A stretch of DNA of 64,000 nt from Agrypnia vestita (taxonomy: Eukaryota; Arthropoda; Insecta; Trichoptera; Phryganeidae). Under the pieces are notes generated by a model. That model was given only the letters and a program-made list of their open reading frames with translations. It did no database searches and was not told the origin of the DNA. The stretch covers positions 1 to 64,000 of the forward strand of contig JADDOH010002588.1 of NCBI GenBank assembly GCA_016648135.1, read 5' to 3'. Made by a program: the position numbers and the translations under genes. Positions 10,109-21,370 of this stretch are shown here, piece after piece. Each line of letters starts with the position of its first letter. Within the stretch, counting starts at the first letter, position 1.

Positions 10109-10866
10109 TAGGGAATGCAATCCCGAGTCGGGATTGCCCTTTCGGGATCCCTCGAGATTAGAATTTCCAAACCCGCGGGATCCCTACGGATCGGGATCCC
10201 GAATACTTTTGTGTTTTTTTTGTTTATAGAGCTAAATAGCAATTAACGACAATGCCTTGCATTTTTATATCAGAAATTTTAATAAAATGTTCAATATTAA
10301 TCATTGCATTAAAGTTTTTGTAGGCGTTTTTACAAGTATCAATCAAATATCAGTCAATGTAGTAGAGTAAAAACTACAAACTAGTAGTAGTTTTTATTAC
10401 TATGTTAGGTTGATAAAATACAGCAACTATTATTCAAAGCTATTTTCATTATTTGAATGTGACATGAACTTAAGTTTTAAGTACTTACTAAAAGATCTAT
10501 AGACATACATTTAAACATACAAAACATAAAAAGTGCTGATCAATCCCGATAATCCCGATAATCTCGTCCGATTTTTGTATCGTTGTATCGATCCCGAGTA
10601 GCTTGTTGGTCTTGTGGTTAGGACTCTCGCCTCGTGATCCAAATGTCGCAGGTTCGAATCTCACTCCAGACAAGCAAGTTAGTCCTATTTTCATAGCACA
10701 AGCGTTTAGCTTAATTTGAAATTAGTAAGAATATTGATGTGACACGAATTCCGTGTTCACATCTCTATTAAAAAAAAAAATAAAATTTCAGTTCGGGATT
10801 GATCTCGTAAAATGCCTCGAGATCTCTCGGGATCCCGATCTCGCGGGATCGGGATTGCATTCCCTA
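10109..10866. mobile_element. 758-bp non-autonomous hAT-type element with perfect 8-bp duplication
   Basis: The ends are inverted repeats beginning TAGGGAATGCAATCCCGA (10109) and ending in its near-complement at 10866. Both sides are flanked by GTTGTACC (10101-10108 and 10867-10874), an exact 8-bp duplication, which with a TAGGG end fits hAT. Sub-terminal regions are crowded with CGGGATCCCGA-type palindromes, plausible transposase binding sites. No transposase is encoded. A tRNA-derived SINE is nested at 10590-10790. Confidence 0.88.
10590..10790 (+). mobile_element. tRNA-His-like SINE (plus copy)
   Basis: The head resembles a tRNA: an A-box-like stretch (TGGTCTTGTGGTTAGGACTC), an anticodon-like loop CTCGTGATC (GTG) and a B box GGTTCGAATC. 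A tRNA-unrelated body follows, ending in ACACGAATTCCGTGTTCACA and an A-rich tail. The same unit is present reversed at 49155-49325, which defines the length. The intact A/B boxes are internal RNA polymerase III promoter elements. The His identity is inferred only from the loop. Confidence 0.8.
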
Positions 10867-11427
10867 GTTGTACCTACATATGTGTAGACCATAGACATGA
10901 CTACGTTATTTGTAACAGCTCATCGATACGTGTGGTGTAGTAGTGCGCAAGTAGCATGTGCGTTAATTCTTTACACATACATAGGTATACATACATACTA
11001 GGGTGGAGTGATTTTTTTTTTTAATTTTTACTATGGCATACCCGCAAAAAGCTGCGTGATAGGCACAATAAGCAAATGCGATAATATTTTTTGTCTGGGT
11101 TTACATTTAAAGGTGCCCCCGTTAGGACAAAATTTATCAATGTTCATTACTGCAAAACCAAATGCTAAACTTTTCATAAATCGTAGAAATAGTTATTCTT
11201 TTGTTTTTAAACGCACCCAATCATTAAATAACTGTCAAATGTGACAGTTACTGAGTCAACCTTAAGTCATATAGCAGTCGTATACTGAAAGAGGAAATTA
11301 ATTTCTCAATAGATCAGAGAACTACGAGAAAAATGATTATCGGAGGCATTAATGTAACCTCAACAAAAAAAATACAGAAAAAACAAGAACGAAAAGAAAT
11401 TGAGTCATCTCATTTGAAACAGCAATA

Positions 11428-13075
11428 AAATTATGAAAAACCTTCATGTTCTCATTCTCAAGCTGACGAAACAATTAGTAGCAGCAACACTAGTAGCAGC
11501 AGCAGCTTTTCTGATAATTTACCTTTACCGGCGCCTTCACCTAACCAAGAACAGATACAAGATGTTGCTGAGCCGCCTCCTAAACAGATGCGTATAAATC
11601 TCCCATCTTTAGCTCTTGCCTGCGATCGTACTGGAGTTTCTGATAGGTCTGCCGCTATTATAGTTTCTGCTGTCCTGAAAGACGTTGGCATTATTACGCC
11701 AAGTGACCAAAGTAGTGTGATTGATCGTTCGAAGGTTCGACAGGAAAGAGCAAAGAAAAGATCTGCTTTACAAGACTTGAGCCGCAATCAACCAATGCCT
11801 GGTCTTTACTTTGATGGTAAAAAAGACAAAACATTGGTAACAGTCAAGAAAGGAGATAAATGATATAGAAAACAGCAAATAGAAGATCATTACTTCATTG
11901 TATCAGAACCAGGAAGTGTTTTCTTTGGTCATATCACGGTCCAGATAGGAACAGCTAGGGCGTCAACCGATTTATTATTTAAATAATAAATCGGTTGACT
12001 TGAGTGCATTATCTGTAGTGGGCTGTGATGGTACGGTAGTAAATATTGGATCTAAAGGCGGTGTCATTAGACTGTTAGAGGAAGAGCTAAATAAACCGTT
12101 ACAATGGTTTATCTGTACCCTTCATTCGAATGAATTACCACAACGACACCTTTTTTTACATTTGGATGGTCAAACTACAGGACCTCGATGTTTTTCAGGG
12201 CCAATAGGATCTGAACTGCAACAATGTGAAAAAAAGCCAGTCGTGAACTTTGCCGCTATACCCACGCCGCTTCCTGTTATTACTAAAGATCTAAGCACCG
12301 ATCAAACATATCTACTTGATATAATGACTGCCATTAGCACTGGTATTTTCCCTTCTGACCTGACAAATAGAGAACTCGGTTCACTGAACCATTCCAGGTG
12401 GCTAACGACTGCGAACAGGATCTTACGATTATATGTCACAAAGGCTGACCCGGAAGAGAATCTTCTTATATTAGCCAATTTTGTGATGAAAGTTTATGAG
12501 CGAACGTGGTTTCAAATCAAATGCAATCCTTCGTGTGTAAATGGAGGACAGCATTTGTGGTTTACAATTAATTGTAGTCGCTATTTAAACGATAGTTTGA
12601 AGAAAGTGATTGATCCAGTTGTACAAAGAAATGGATATTTTGGTCATTCAGAAAATGTTCTTGTAGCCATGCTTGCAGATGACAACAAAGTGATATGGCA
12701 ACTGGCCTGCCAACGTATTCTGAAAGCAAGGTCGGAGAAAGTCACAGGAATCCGAAAATTCAAAGTTCCATAATTTAATTTCAATGCTTCCCATTATACC
12801 GATATCATTGTTTGGCAGGATAATCAAATTACTGTTACTGAGCCACCTATAACTAAAAGTTTATCTACTGAAGCTTTAAAATAAATTGTACAAAGTGGTC
12901 TTAGAACGAAAAATAATATAGCACTCTTTCCCTATCAAACTCAAGCCGTGGAGCGTTGCATCAAGCTCGTAACTGAAGCTTCAGGTGCTGTATGTGGAGA
13001 GGAAAAACGTGATAGTTTTATCAGGGCCAGACTGACATGCCTTTTTATAATACCGAACGTGAACTTTCTACTTAA
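11428..13075 (+). pseudogene. Decayed orphan transposase-like gene of the TAGGGTGGAGTG element
   Basis: One protein can be followed with breaks. A Ser-rich N-terminal part (11428-11860) ends in a TGA and continues in the same frame. A palindromic scar at 11962-11999 follows, then a long block (12000-12770) with SVVGCDGTVVNIGSKGGVIR, CTLHSNELPQRHLF, FSGPIGSEL, HSRWLTTANRILRLYV and VVQRNGYFGHSENV. TAA stops fall at 12771 and 12882, but the frame goes on to FPYQTQAVERCIKLVTEASG near 12925-13000. I know these blocks from uncharacterised proteins common in arthropods and Hydra. The order D-G-T-x-N-x-G, C-x-x-H, then a TRW-like SRWLTTA block is reminiscent of the hAT RNase-H fold; that is inference. 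Confidence 0.75.
11962..11999. repeat. 38-bp perfect palindrome in the transposase relic
   Basis: The right half encodes the expected start of the conserved block (frame NNKSVDLSALS). The left half is its exact reverse complement with no spacer: 19 bp each, axis between 11980 and 11981. It interrupts the reading frame and looks like a template-switch scar. Confidence 0.9.
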
Positions 13076-13460
13076 TTTGTCTATAACAATTTTTAATAAA
13101 TATTTCATGAATATGAATCGCGTTTAATTTGCAATTTTTTTGATTTATTTTTGATTTAAGAGGCTTTGGGACACCATAAACCCTAAATTTTATATGTTTT
13201 TTTTATAATGAAATAAAAACATGTGTTTCAAATAACATTAATAATACTATTCCAATAGATTATTAAGGTTTTTATACATCTTATTGAGGCTGTCAAAAAT
13301 AGATGAAATAATACTTTTTATAAAAAACACCTCAAACCGTTATAATATGTTAAATTTTATTTAACATACTTCATTTACTCATCCATAGGCAACTTTTTAC
13401 CACTATGCTATTACAAAAATAGAAAAAAATATATTCTCCATAAATTTTCACTCCACCCTA

Positions 13461-14820
13461 ATACATACGCAGGCACTTCAACGCGACGGGACTTATGCCT
13501 GACGGCCTAGCCTTTTTTTTTGACGCTGAATTTTCCTCATAATACCTTGAACAAAGATGTTTACACATCAAAAACAATGAGAAAAATCAAACCATGGAGC
13601 ATTTGAATTTCTGTCCCAAGTAATACCTATAGTTTTAATGTATCTTATATATCTAGCTCACCTCACACAAGAATCATAATTCTTTTTGGTGAGGTATATA
13701 CACACAAAAAAATATTGATCTGTAAATATTGTCTATGTATGATTGTAAAAAAATATTATTTATATTATTAATTAATTTAATGAAAAAAAATACACGTATA
13801 TATAATCTGCACGTGTTATTTTCCATTGTAAAAAAATGAATCTTTTATAACTTATAAAAACAACATTCTGACATTTTAAATTTTTCAATTAAATGTAGAT
13901 ATAAGTAACCTTGGCTTAAGAAAATAAATAATGGCAAACGTATAATTTGCATGTCGCATTTAGCGATGCCATAAACTGTAAGGTCCCGGGTGTAATGATC
14001 TCCAAGTGATTACATTTTCAATATATCTTCGCGCGAAAGGTTTAAATGTCCCGGTTACAGCGGAAAAATATTTCACATTGAAAATCATTGGGGCCTTTTT
14101 AACGCGTACCTACCTACTCAAATATTCTTGATTTCACATTTTAAAGTCATTAAGATGATAATATTGTCTTTTATCTATCTCTCAGTTAAAGGTGGTATAA
14201 AAGTACAGTTTCGAATGTGGGATTGCTTTTTATTTATGGGTATTTGATCGTTGATTGTAACTTCCACGGATATTTTATTGGATAGAAATCTGAGCTGAAG
14301 GAACATTTCGGATAGAAGTCGTATAAGAATCTGTCTACGTCATCATCACTCGCTAACAATAAAATGTTATCCCTGTGAGGTGTTCATGTGTGCGACTATT
14401 TGGGTGGGTAATGATTTGCTGATAAGAATGTTTAAGATCTGGCTAAGCCATTTCCCCGACAGCTACATGAATGAGTTGGAAGAAAAGTAAAAGTACCTAC
14501 CTACCAATAAGGCACTTTTATTTTGACATGCTTGTTGGTCTGATGGCAGTCGAGTCGCCTAGTGATTAATTGATTCTCATGGCACATTTGCCTAGCTTGT
14601 TTTGAAGTGTAGTAAAAATATTGAGGTGACATGTACATACAAAAAATTATAAAACGTTAATATTATATAAACGATAGTAAAATAGTAGGTAAAAAAGAAT
14701 TAGTTGAACTGGTTAAAGAAACTTCGTTAAAAAATTATCAACACACGATTTTTTAAAATAATTTAAAATAAATTACGATATAAACAAATAATTTTTATTA
14801 AAGTATCTAAAGCATATTTA
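13461..14820. other. Unassigned sequence
   Basis: No gene seen. Around 14529-14640 a degraded stretch (CATGCTTGTTGGTCTGATGG, then AAAATATTGAGGTGACATGT) resembles a worn copy of the tRNA-His-like SINE. Confidence 0.4.
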
Positions 14821-14821
14821 T

Positions 14822-15115
14822 TTACCAGGTCTTTATTATGAAATTGCCGTTTTATATAGAAAAAGTCAAACATTTTTTTTATGAAAAGTATATATTTAAT
14901 CAATCGAAGTACTGGCCATTATTGTCAATGCGCTTTTGCAAATTAATAGAAGTTCTCTGATACCTTTGCAATAGAAATTCTGAGGACGGGAATCGACAAT
15001 CGATGAATTCTTCAAAAGCATTTATCACCGCCTCATCGGAGATAAAATTTTTCCCTTGTAAAAAGTTATCCGAATTCCGAAAAAAATGCAAGGTCTGGTG
15101 AGGTGTGTGACAAGA
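14822..15115 (-). pseudogene. mariner transposase C-terminal remnant
   Basis: The minus-strand ORF (15091 to 14900) reads FLQGKNFISDEAVINAFEEF, then NLQKRIDNNGQYFD. It matches the C-terminal end of mariner-family transposases, where a K-F-x-SDEEV block is followed by W-x-K-x-I-x-NGxY. A frameshifted HTSPDLAFF piece just upstream (about 15092-15115) corresponds to the PPYSPDLAPSD region. The left boundary may be the terminal repeat near 14826 (CCAGGTCTTTATTATGAAAT). The catalytic N-terminal two thirds are missing. Confidence 0.75.
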
Positions 15116-15761
15116 GCAATAGACAAACCGGTTATTTTATAGAGAGCTTATCATCGTTTTCAATTATTGACAGTACCTATACCTCTGCAGTAATTATTAA
15201 ACCAGATCTCAAGAAGCTGTAACGAATAATGCCGGCACGGGTCCACTATACAGTCAAAAGCAGTTTCTTTTGACTCAATTTGCGTTTGGGACATTTTTTG
15301 ACTGCCCCCCTCTTTCCAACCATTCCGATTCAGAATTCCCTCATTTTGTGCCGACTCAATAAGTTAAGGCAAGCCTCGACGCGAGTCGCTGTTTTCCTTC
15401 AGTAGTAATGAACCTACTGAAATACAAACCTTCAGTATGTTTGTACGTTAGGTACCCACTTTGCGAGCTACTTTATTTTCCCAATTTGACGAAAATGAAT
15501 CAATATCATTTTGTAACTTACATTGAAGGATGTTGCTAATTCTGACGTGGTTTGAGTGAATCCACTTTCGCTTTAGCTTTCAATTCGTCATTATTGACTG
15601 TAGTCTCCGGTCGTCCATGGGGTTCGTTGTTGTGTTCGAAATTTCCAGATAGGTAGCGATCAAACCAAAAATATATAGGTAGTTCTGCAACTTCAGAATT
15701 TTCTGTGTGAGTATATATTTAATTTTTTTTTTCAATTGATTCAGCAACATTGTAGATTGAC

Positions 15762-16002
15762 ATTTAAAAAATATTGATTATAGTATTTGTATAAGTCTAC
15801 TTATATTAATTATTTGATAAATTTCATCTACGTGTTTAGGAAATACCTTTCCATCGTCAAAATATCAAAAAAAAAATTTTTGTTGATATTTTGACATACA
15901 TACATATAATAAACACCCTGACGATGGAAAGGTATTTCCGAAATATATCAAATAATGTAAGTAGATTTATACAAATACTATAGTCAATATATATTTTTTA
16001 AA
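15762..16002. mobile_element. Long hairpin (foldback) element of about 240 bp
   Basis: The left arm (15762-15870) and right arm (15886-16002) are imperfect inverted copies, sharing for example ATAGTATTTGTATAA and GGAAATACCTTTCCATCGTC. The centre contains GTCAAAATATC and its complement. A GGAAAGGTATTTCC hairpin lies in each arm. The right arm carries a partial hammerhead-like core (15918-15949). Confidence 0.8.
15918..15949 (+). ncRNA. Partial hammerhead-ribozyme-like core
   Basis: CTGACGA (15918-15924) fits CUGANGA. One extra T follows, then a perfect five-pair stem GGAAA/TTTCC with loop GGTA, then GAAA (15940-15943) and a self-complementary ATATAT before C15949. Flanking stem I pairing is poor, and the opposite arm has lost C3 and the G of GAAA, so activity here is doubtful. 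Confidence 0.35.
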
Positions 16003-16070
16003 TATATTTAATTATTCGGACGTATTGTGAAAATAGTATTATTGATATTTTCGTATCTTGAGAGTTATTG

Positions 16071-16359
16071 TATAATGCCGCCAATTTTGACGTTTTAAGT
16101 TTGACATGTTTGAAATTAATGAATTTAATCAACCAGAAAGTCCTAAAACGTAAAAAACGTTAAGTTATCCAAAATTAACGTTTGTTTACGTTTTAGGGCT
16201 TATTAGTTATTCACAATTGTGAATAAGAGCAGGGCTTAGCTAAGACGTAAACCATAAATTTAAGCCTCCTTCGTTCGACGTTTGACAGATTTTAAAATAA
16301 TGAATTCAATCAATCAGAAAGCTCTAAAACGTTATACGTTTAACATTGACGGCATTATA
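16071..16359. mobile_element. 289-bp MITE with TATAATGCCG ends
   Basis: TATAATGCCGCCAA (16071) and TTGACGGCATTATA (ending 16359) are inverted with one mismatch. Inside are two further inverted pairs: a CCTAAAACGTAAA motif opposite TTTACGTTTTAGG, and a 20-bp perfect palindrome TTATTCACAATTGTGAATAA near 16210-16230. No clear target duplication is visible. Confidence 0.6.
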
Positions 16360-16825
16360 ATAATAACTGTCAAGATACCGAAACAGCAATATTGCTATTT
16401 TTGGAATTGGCAAATTATATTTAGATATACATATTATTGATATATTGTGTATATTTATATTGTATCCACCCTGAGATTATTTATATAAATAAGGTCTTTC
16501 ATTATATATGTATGGTTACTAAAAACTGGAGAACTGGAATGTATATATTATTTTAATCTAAATATAATAATTTCATTCTCTGTCTGTCCCGTAAATCCGT
16601 AACTTCCTGGAATCCACGGCTAAAATGAAATTACACAGCTGGAGAAAGACTCGAACCTCGGACGTGTCGACGGCAACGTGGCAACAAACCGACATAGCTA
16701 CCGCCGCCTCTGTATGGTCCGCCAAAAGTATACTATATATACTACACATTGTAAGATCAGGGCTTAGCTAAGACGCAAACCATAAATTTACGCCCTCCTC
16801 GTTCGACGTTTGACAGGATTTTAAA
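16232..16825 (+). repeat. Dispersed direct repeat around AGGGCTTAGCTAAGACG
   Basis: A block of about 65 bp beginning AGGGCTTAGCTAAGACG and containing TTCGACGTTTGACAG occurs at about 16232-16295 (inside the TATAATGCCG element) and again at about 16758-16822. Function unknown. Confidence 0.6.
16568..16735 (-). mobile_element. tRNA-derived SINE, CAGACAGA-tailed family (minus copy)
   Basis: On the minus strand, a GCGGTAGCTATGTCGG head with a B box AGGTTCGAGTC leads to a body ending in a GACAGACAG-type tail near 16570. The layout matches the copies at 16915-17115 and 50226-50410. Confidence 0.6.
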
Positions 16826-16914
16826 TATTTACTATCTGAAACCCGTCAAAAATGACGGAACATTGGTTCGCGCCTTTGCTAAGTCATAGTATATATTTAT
16901 AATATCTTTTTGGC

Positions 16915-17115
16915 GATCCAAGGAGGAGGCGTAGAGCGGCCGGTTCGGGTTTACTGGCCCGGGGTTCAAGTCCCATCTCCGACCGTTTAATTTGTTTTTT
17001 TTTTCAGCTTTTTCATTTCGTTCGAATTCACTGACGTTACACGAAGTTACGAGGACAAACAGACAGACAGATATACGGACGGACGGAGAGAAAGCGAAAT
17101 TATTGTGTTTGTTTA
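16915..17115 (+). mobile_element. tRNA-derived SINE, CAGACAGA-tailed family (plus copy)
   Basis: The head at 16918-16985 has an A-box-like GGCGTAGAGCGGCCGG and B box GGGGTTCAAGTCC. The body contains TTCGAATTCACTGACGTTAC and ends in repeated GACAGACAGAT and GGACGGACGG. A body fragment without a head recurs at about 55000-55055 (GACGTTACACGAAGTTACGC). Confidence 0.7.
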
Positions 17116-17129
17116 ATAATAAATAAAAA

Positions 17130-18726
17130 ATAATACTTAAATTATGTTCCGTGATTTTTCACAGGTGTACGACTTGTTGAAGTAAATAAATGTAGTATGC
17201 ACATGGACTAGCTGCCCCCGCAGATGCTGGAAGAGAGGCTGCCTGCATTGCAGATCATTTCATTTGAATACATTTTACTTTCAAGTGGCTATATAAATGA
17301 AACACTGAAAATAAATGCAAAATATTAATATTTTTCAGAGAAGAATATTCCGATAACTTAGATTTTAGCGCTGTCAGGTTTTCCTCAGGCAATCATGAAC
17401 TTCGCTCGTCTTATCTTAATTATAAAGTAGTTTTTTAAGTGAAGTGGTTATAGGTAACTCTCGGATGATACGCTCTGATATCGTGTTGTTTACACATCCT
17501 ATGGCATGTCGAACTTCTAGGTATTTAAAAGCATAGTGCCACCTCCGTTCGATTTTTACTTGGTAAATACTGTGAATTGAATGTCATCGAAGTGCGACTG
17601 AACCGACATGTTCGCACCGCCATCCATGTAAATAGCAAGTATCGACATCGAGGTAGCGAGCTAAAACCGCGACCGCAAGGTATCGCAGTGAAGCATCTTC
17701 GGCATGTTCATACCCTAAGGTAGAGATACTAAGAAGACCAGCTTTATACTTGGCTGTATTCCGAAAATAGAAATATTTGGATCGAAGGTCTTTATCCCAA
17801 CATTTAATAGACGAAAATAAAAATTAGAAATAAACGAGACGTAGGTATACGTCGGTGTTCGGTGTTCGTCGTGCATGTCGTTGATAGCCATCATACTGCA
17901 TTTGACTACGCACATTCAACCACCCGGAAAAAAAAGAAGGCGTATTTCAACATATATATGTATGTCAAGTCTATTCATCGATATTTTATGTTGTATTCAA
18001 CGTCCGATGACGGGTATACTGCACTGACCACCGCATTCTGACGTCTCGTACTAGAAGTGTGCACTATGAATAATTGCACATCGCTGTATCTCCAAAACGG
18101 TTACTCATATCAAAAAAAGTAACCTAATCCTTTTAATAGAAAAATTTAAAAGCTACAATGTTTTAGAAAACAGTTTTGCCATGAAACTTAAACTGACCGT
18201 TATCGAAATATTTACAAAAACAAAACGTATTTGGTGACTTTTGACCCCGTGTAAAAAGTTTAGCACACGACTGGAGATTTTTTACATTTTATTCGGAACA
18301 ATTATATCGAGGTCAATTCCAAAACACAACTTTTCGGGAATTTTTCCTGGTTTGGGTCTTTTTTTCGTATAATTCGACTGGACTAACATTAAATGCGTTG
18401 GGTGATTCGTTCGAGTGATGGATGACGGTTGAGGGTAGAAAATAATTAGAGATTATTAGTTCTTCTAGGAAACTGAGCAGAGTCCTCTTTAGTTTGAACT
18501 GAAAATAAAAATAATAGTCACTTTAACAAAAAAGAAACTATATTACTAGATTTGAAATCTATGCGCATATTTCATGAAAAGACCTACACGTTTCCAGCGT
18601 AGTCCTTTAAAATATATGAAAGGTTTTCAGATTCGGAACATAATTACAACTTTCAAAAATTTGATAATATGTGGATGTTCTTACGATGGAATTGGTGAAC
18701 GTTGGATTATATAGAGTGATCACATA
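17130..18726. other. Unassigned sequence
   Basis: No recognisable coding exon or element boundary; mostly AT-rich with short ORFs. Confidence 0.4.
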
Positions 18727-19076
18727 GGCCGGCGCCACACTAGGCGTATCTTCCGTCGTGTCTTTGACGCCGCGGAAGGTCGCTACATTTCTTTCTATAC
18801 AATATGCGCTTATCGAACACGCTGAGCGAATTATCCGTCGATCCGCTGGCGAAACGCAAGCTTCGGTGTCTGTTTGGTTCTCCGCCCGCGGAACTTACGT
18901 CAACGTAAAATCGGCGACGTCGCGTCTCGTTTTTTTTAATGCAATGCGCCACATTCGACGGATTGTCCGTACATGTGTTTATTTTCCGCGCGGTCCACCG
19001 CGGAATATTGTATGTGACTGCTAAATTCGATTGCGGATTTGACGCGACGGAAGAATTGCCTAGTGTGGCGCCGGCC
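18727..19076. mobile_element. 350-bp GC-rich MITE, GGCCGGCGCCACACT family
   Basis: The terminal inverted repeat starts GGCCGGCGCCACACTAGGCG and extends about 32 bp with few mismatches to the complement ending at 19076. The flanks are ATA (18724-18726) and TTA (19077-19079), a slightly degraded three-base duplication. Same family as 6749-6933; compare the looser GGCCGG ends at 36203-36868. Confidence 0.78.
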
Positions 19077-19149
19077 TTAAACGCAACAATTTAATTAAAT
19101 AAAAAAAAAACACAGAGTATATAAGCGGTAGAAATATATAAGAAAATTG

Positions 19150-19750
19150 ACGCAGGCACTTAGGCCTCTGGCTATACAATATTATGGTGGGATTCTCGGT
19201 GATCCCAGTTCACGGATTCGGTGAAGGCTCTTGCCGTAAAAAGCTCGACGGCAAGGGCGATGGCGGGAGACGTTTCGAAGGTGAACACACGATGAAACTC
19301 GAGCTTCACGCGAGCTCGGCTTGGTACCGATTCGGTCCAGCAGGAGAGCACTCGACTGCAGTGGTGGACAGATTCTCTAGGTTCGCCAGGAATACCTCCC
19401 AGACACCTCCCAGGAAGGCGAGGACTGCTGGAGCCTTCCGAACTGCTAGGTCTCCGATAGCGAAATTCGCCGTAAATGTGCCCCTTTGGAAAGCACAGAT
19501 GTTTTGCAGCCACTCGGCCGGGTTAAATCTCTTCGAAGGAATGGCCACAGGTGCGGGATTTTCGTTCACCTCCAGGTCCCCGTATCAATCTTAAATACAT
19601 TTCTTTTTTGTTTTTTTTTAGTTTAATTTGTTCTTATGTTAAAGTAGAGACCTGTAATTGTCCATCTATATTATATTAATATTTTCTATGCTTCTTTGTT
19701 GTGCTGTTGGTCTTCCGTGAATATTAAATAAAAAAATAAATAAAGCACCA
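19150..19750 (+). other. GC-rich block with LINE-like A-rich 3' tail, unassigned
   Basis: A GC-rich stretch (19180-19580) is open in several frames on both strands, so ORF length alone does not show which is coding. It is followed by AT-rich sequence ending in an AAATAAA-rich tail at about 19725-19745, like the 3' end of a non-LTR retrotransposon on the plus strand. No protein family is recognised. Confidence 0.35.
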
Positions 19751-19785
19751 TCCAAACAACGATACTTTTTTTTCTTAAATGTATA

Positions 19786-20140
19786 TTATAGTAATGAAAT
19801 ACAATTTTTGCATTGATACTTAAAATAAAATATTTCTTCATTTTTTACTTTCCCTGGCATTTCATTAAAGATCTTCATCGCACTGCATATCAAAGCTTTT
19901 TGAGATTTAGACATATTCTCGAATGGCAGTCTTATTCTATCTCTTATTCTTGTACCTATCATGTTAGCGCTCATGTTGATTTGCATAAATTTTTCTAATA
20001 AGTAAGGATTTTAAAAATAAATACCACGACCTGAAAATGTCCTCTCTGTTTGAAGATCAACATACAGAGTTCTTTTAATATTGTACAACATGATCCGAGG
20101 GTACCTATTTATTCTTAACGTGTTTTCTCACACGTTTATT
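19786..20140 (-). pseudogene. LINE C-terminal fragment (RT thumb/tail region)
   Basis: The minus ORF reads RDRIRLPFENMSKSQKALIC, then AMKIFNEMPGKVKN. This resembles the end of Jockey/CR1-type ORF2 proteins, where a basic strand and LYNxLPxxIKN close the protein. A further piece with LYVDLQTERTFSGRG lies upstream, around 20030-20075. No catalytic motifs remain. Confidence 0.45.
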
Positions 20141-20568
20141 TTACTGTTGAAGTGTTTAACATTACCGTTCCGCTATTTACTATTCCCACGGGACTCCTAC
20201 AGTCGGTATGTAAATCAAAGAAGCCATTTTAATTGAAAATATGCGGGCCGTGAACGCGGAGATATTCTCATTATTAATTATTCATTTATGTTTCAGTAGG
20301 CACCAAAAATATGCAAGTGAAATTGTGAACGGTTCAGAATTTAACAATTCCATTTGCGTATTTTTTATGGCGTATTTTTTGTACGTCTGAAAAATTCAAC
20401 ACGGTTAGAAGGAATAAAACAGCATTAATCGCAACTTAACAATTTTCCCATTATTTTATAACTGCACTTATCAAAATCCTAATTTATGCAGAATTTTTTA
20501 AATATGTTCATTTTTTTCATTAACACAGTTCCTACTGAATTTTATCCCCAGAGGGATCATAATTAATC

Positions 20569-20845
20569 AATATCTATACCTATAAAACTCAAAGTCGGTC
20601 TGTCTGTATATATGTCTGTCTGTCTGTTCTCTATACAAATCTACACCGCTTGTCCGACCTGACCCAAATTTTGCATATTTATTCTTTAGGACGCGGCGGG
20701 TAACAGAGATGACATTTCCCCCTCCCACTTTACTTCACATCCTCCCCTGGTATTTTTTGTACAAATCTACACCGTTTAACTGACTTGACCCAAATTTTGC
20801 ATACTTATTCTTTAGGACCCGGCGGGTAATATAGGCGACACCCCT
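20569..20845 (+). mobile_element. Helitron-like non-autonomous fragment with internal duplication
   Basis: It opens with TATACCTATAAAACTCAAAG and a GTCTGTCTGT run. A unit of about 83 bp (CAAATCTACACCGCTTGTCC through CGGCGGGTAA) is then repeated about 124 bp later and again at 35453-35540. This composition resembles insect Helitron derivatives. No hairpin-CTRR end is identified at this copy. Confidence 0.45.
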
Positions 20846-21370
20846 GTATATCCCATCAATCCCTGCCTAGATTAAATGGAAACATTGTTTTTATTACAGA
20901 CAACCATGTTGTTTTAAGTGATCACTTTATACAAGGTGTTACATGTATAAAGTGATTACTTCCCCAATTCAATCCATGATTGACTACTTCTATGTTTTAC
21001 TTTTACTTTGGTACTTCTACAGTTTGTATAGAACTCTACTTGTTCATTGAAATAGAAAATATGTTGGTTTCTAGCCCGGAGACTCCCTCCTTATTTACTG
21101 GTCGGTTGCGTTGTAAAAATATTCTAATAAATTTGTTAATTGCTTGCTATTTTTACAATTCAGGTGGCATTATTACTGTTTGTACGAAATTAAAAAAACT
21201 ACTATGATAGAAAATATGTGTGTTTCTGGAAAGCAGAAAATCTCATTGTTAATTATTCACGTTTGTTTACATTTTTTTTAAATTTTCGGCTACTGAATTG
21301 AACAACAGTTGTTAATGAAAGCGAACTGAACAGTTCACTCATTCGGCATGCTGAACAGTTCGAATCCATC

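Larger units (their letters stand above)
10999..13460 (+). mobile_element. 2.46-kb DNA transposon with TAGGGTGGAGTG ends and 8-bp duplication
   Basis: TAGGGTGGAGTG (10999-11010) and CACTCCACCCTA (13449-13460) form a perfect 12-bp terminal inverted repeat. The flanks are ATACATAC on both sides (10991-10998 and 13461-13468). The left flank is a short ATAC repeat, which weakens the duplication evidence slightly. Inside is one plus-strand gene relic (11428-13075). An 8-bp duplication and a TAGGG end fit hAT-like elements. Confidence 0.82.

Noticed and set aside
10590..10680. A functional tRNA-His gene
   Set aside because: The tRNA-like head is fused to a SINE body, repeated in reverse at 49.2 kb, and lacks convincing acceptor-stem pairing.
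18740..19024. Overlapping ORFs on both strands
   Set aside because: They lie within the 350-bp MITE and have no protein similarity.
19172..19594. Host gene in the GC-rich block
   Set aside because: Open in three frames on two strands, no splice sites or recognisable domain, and followed by a LINE-like A-rich tail.
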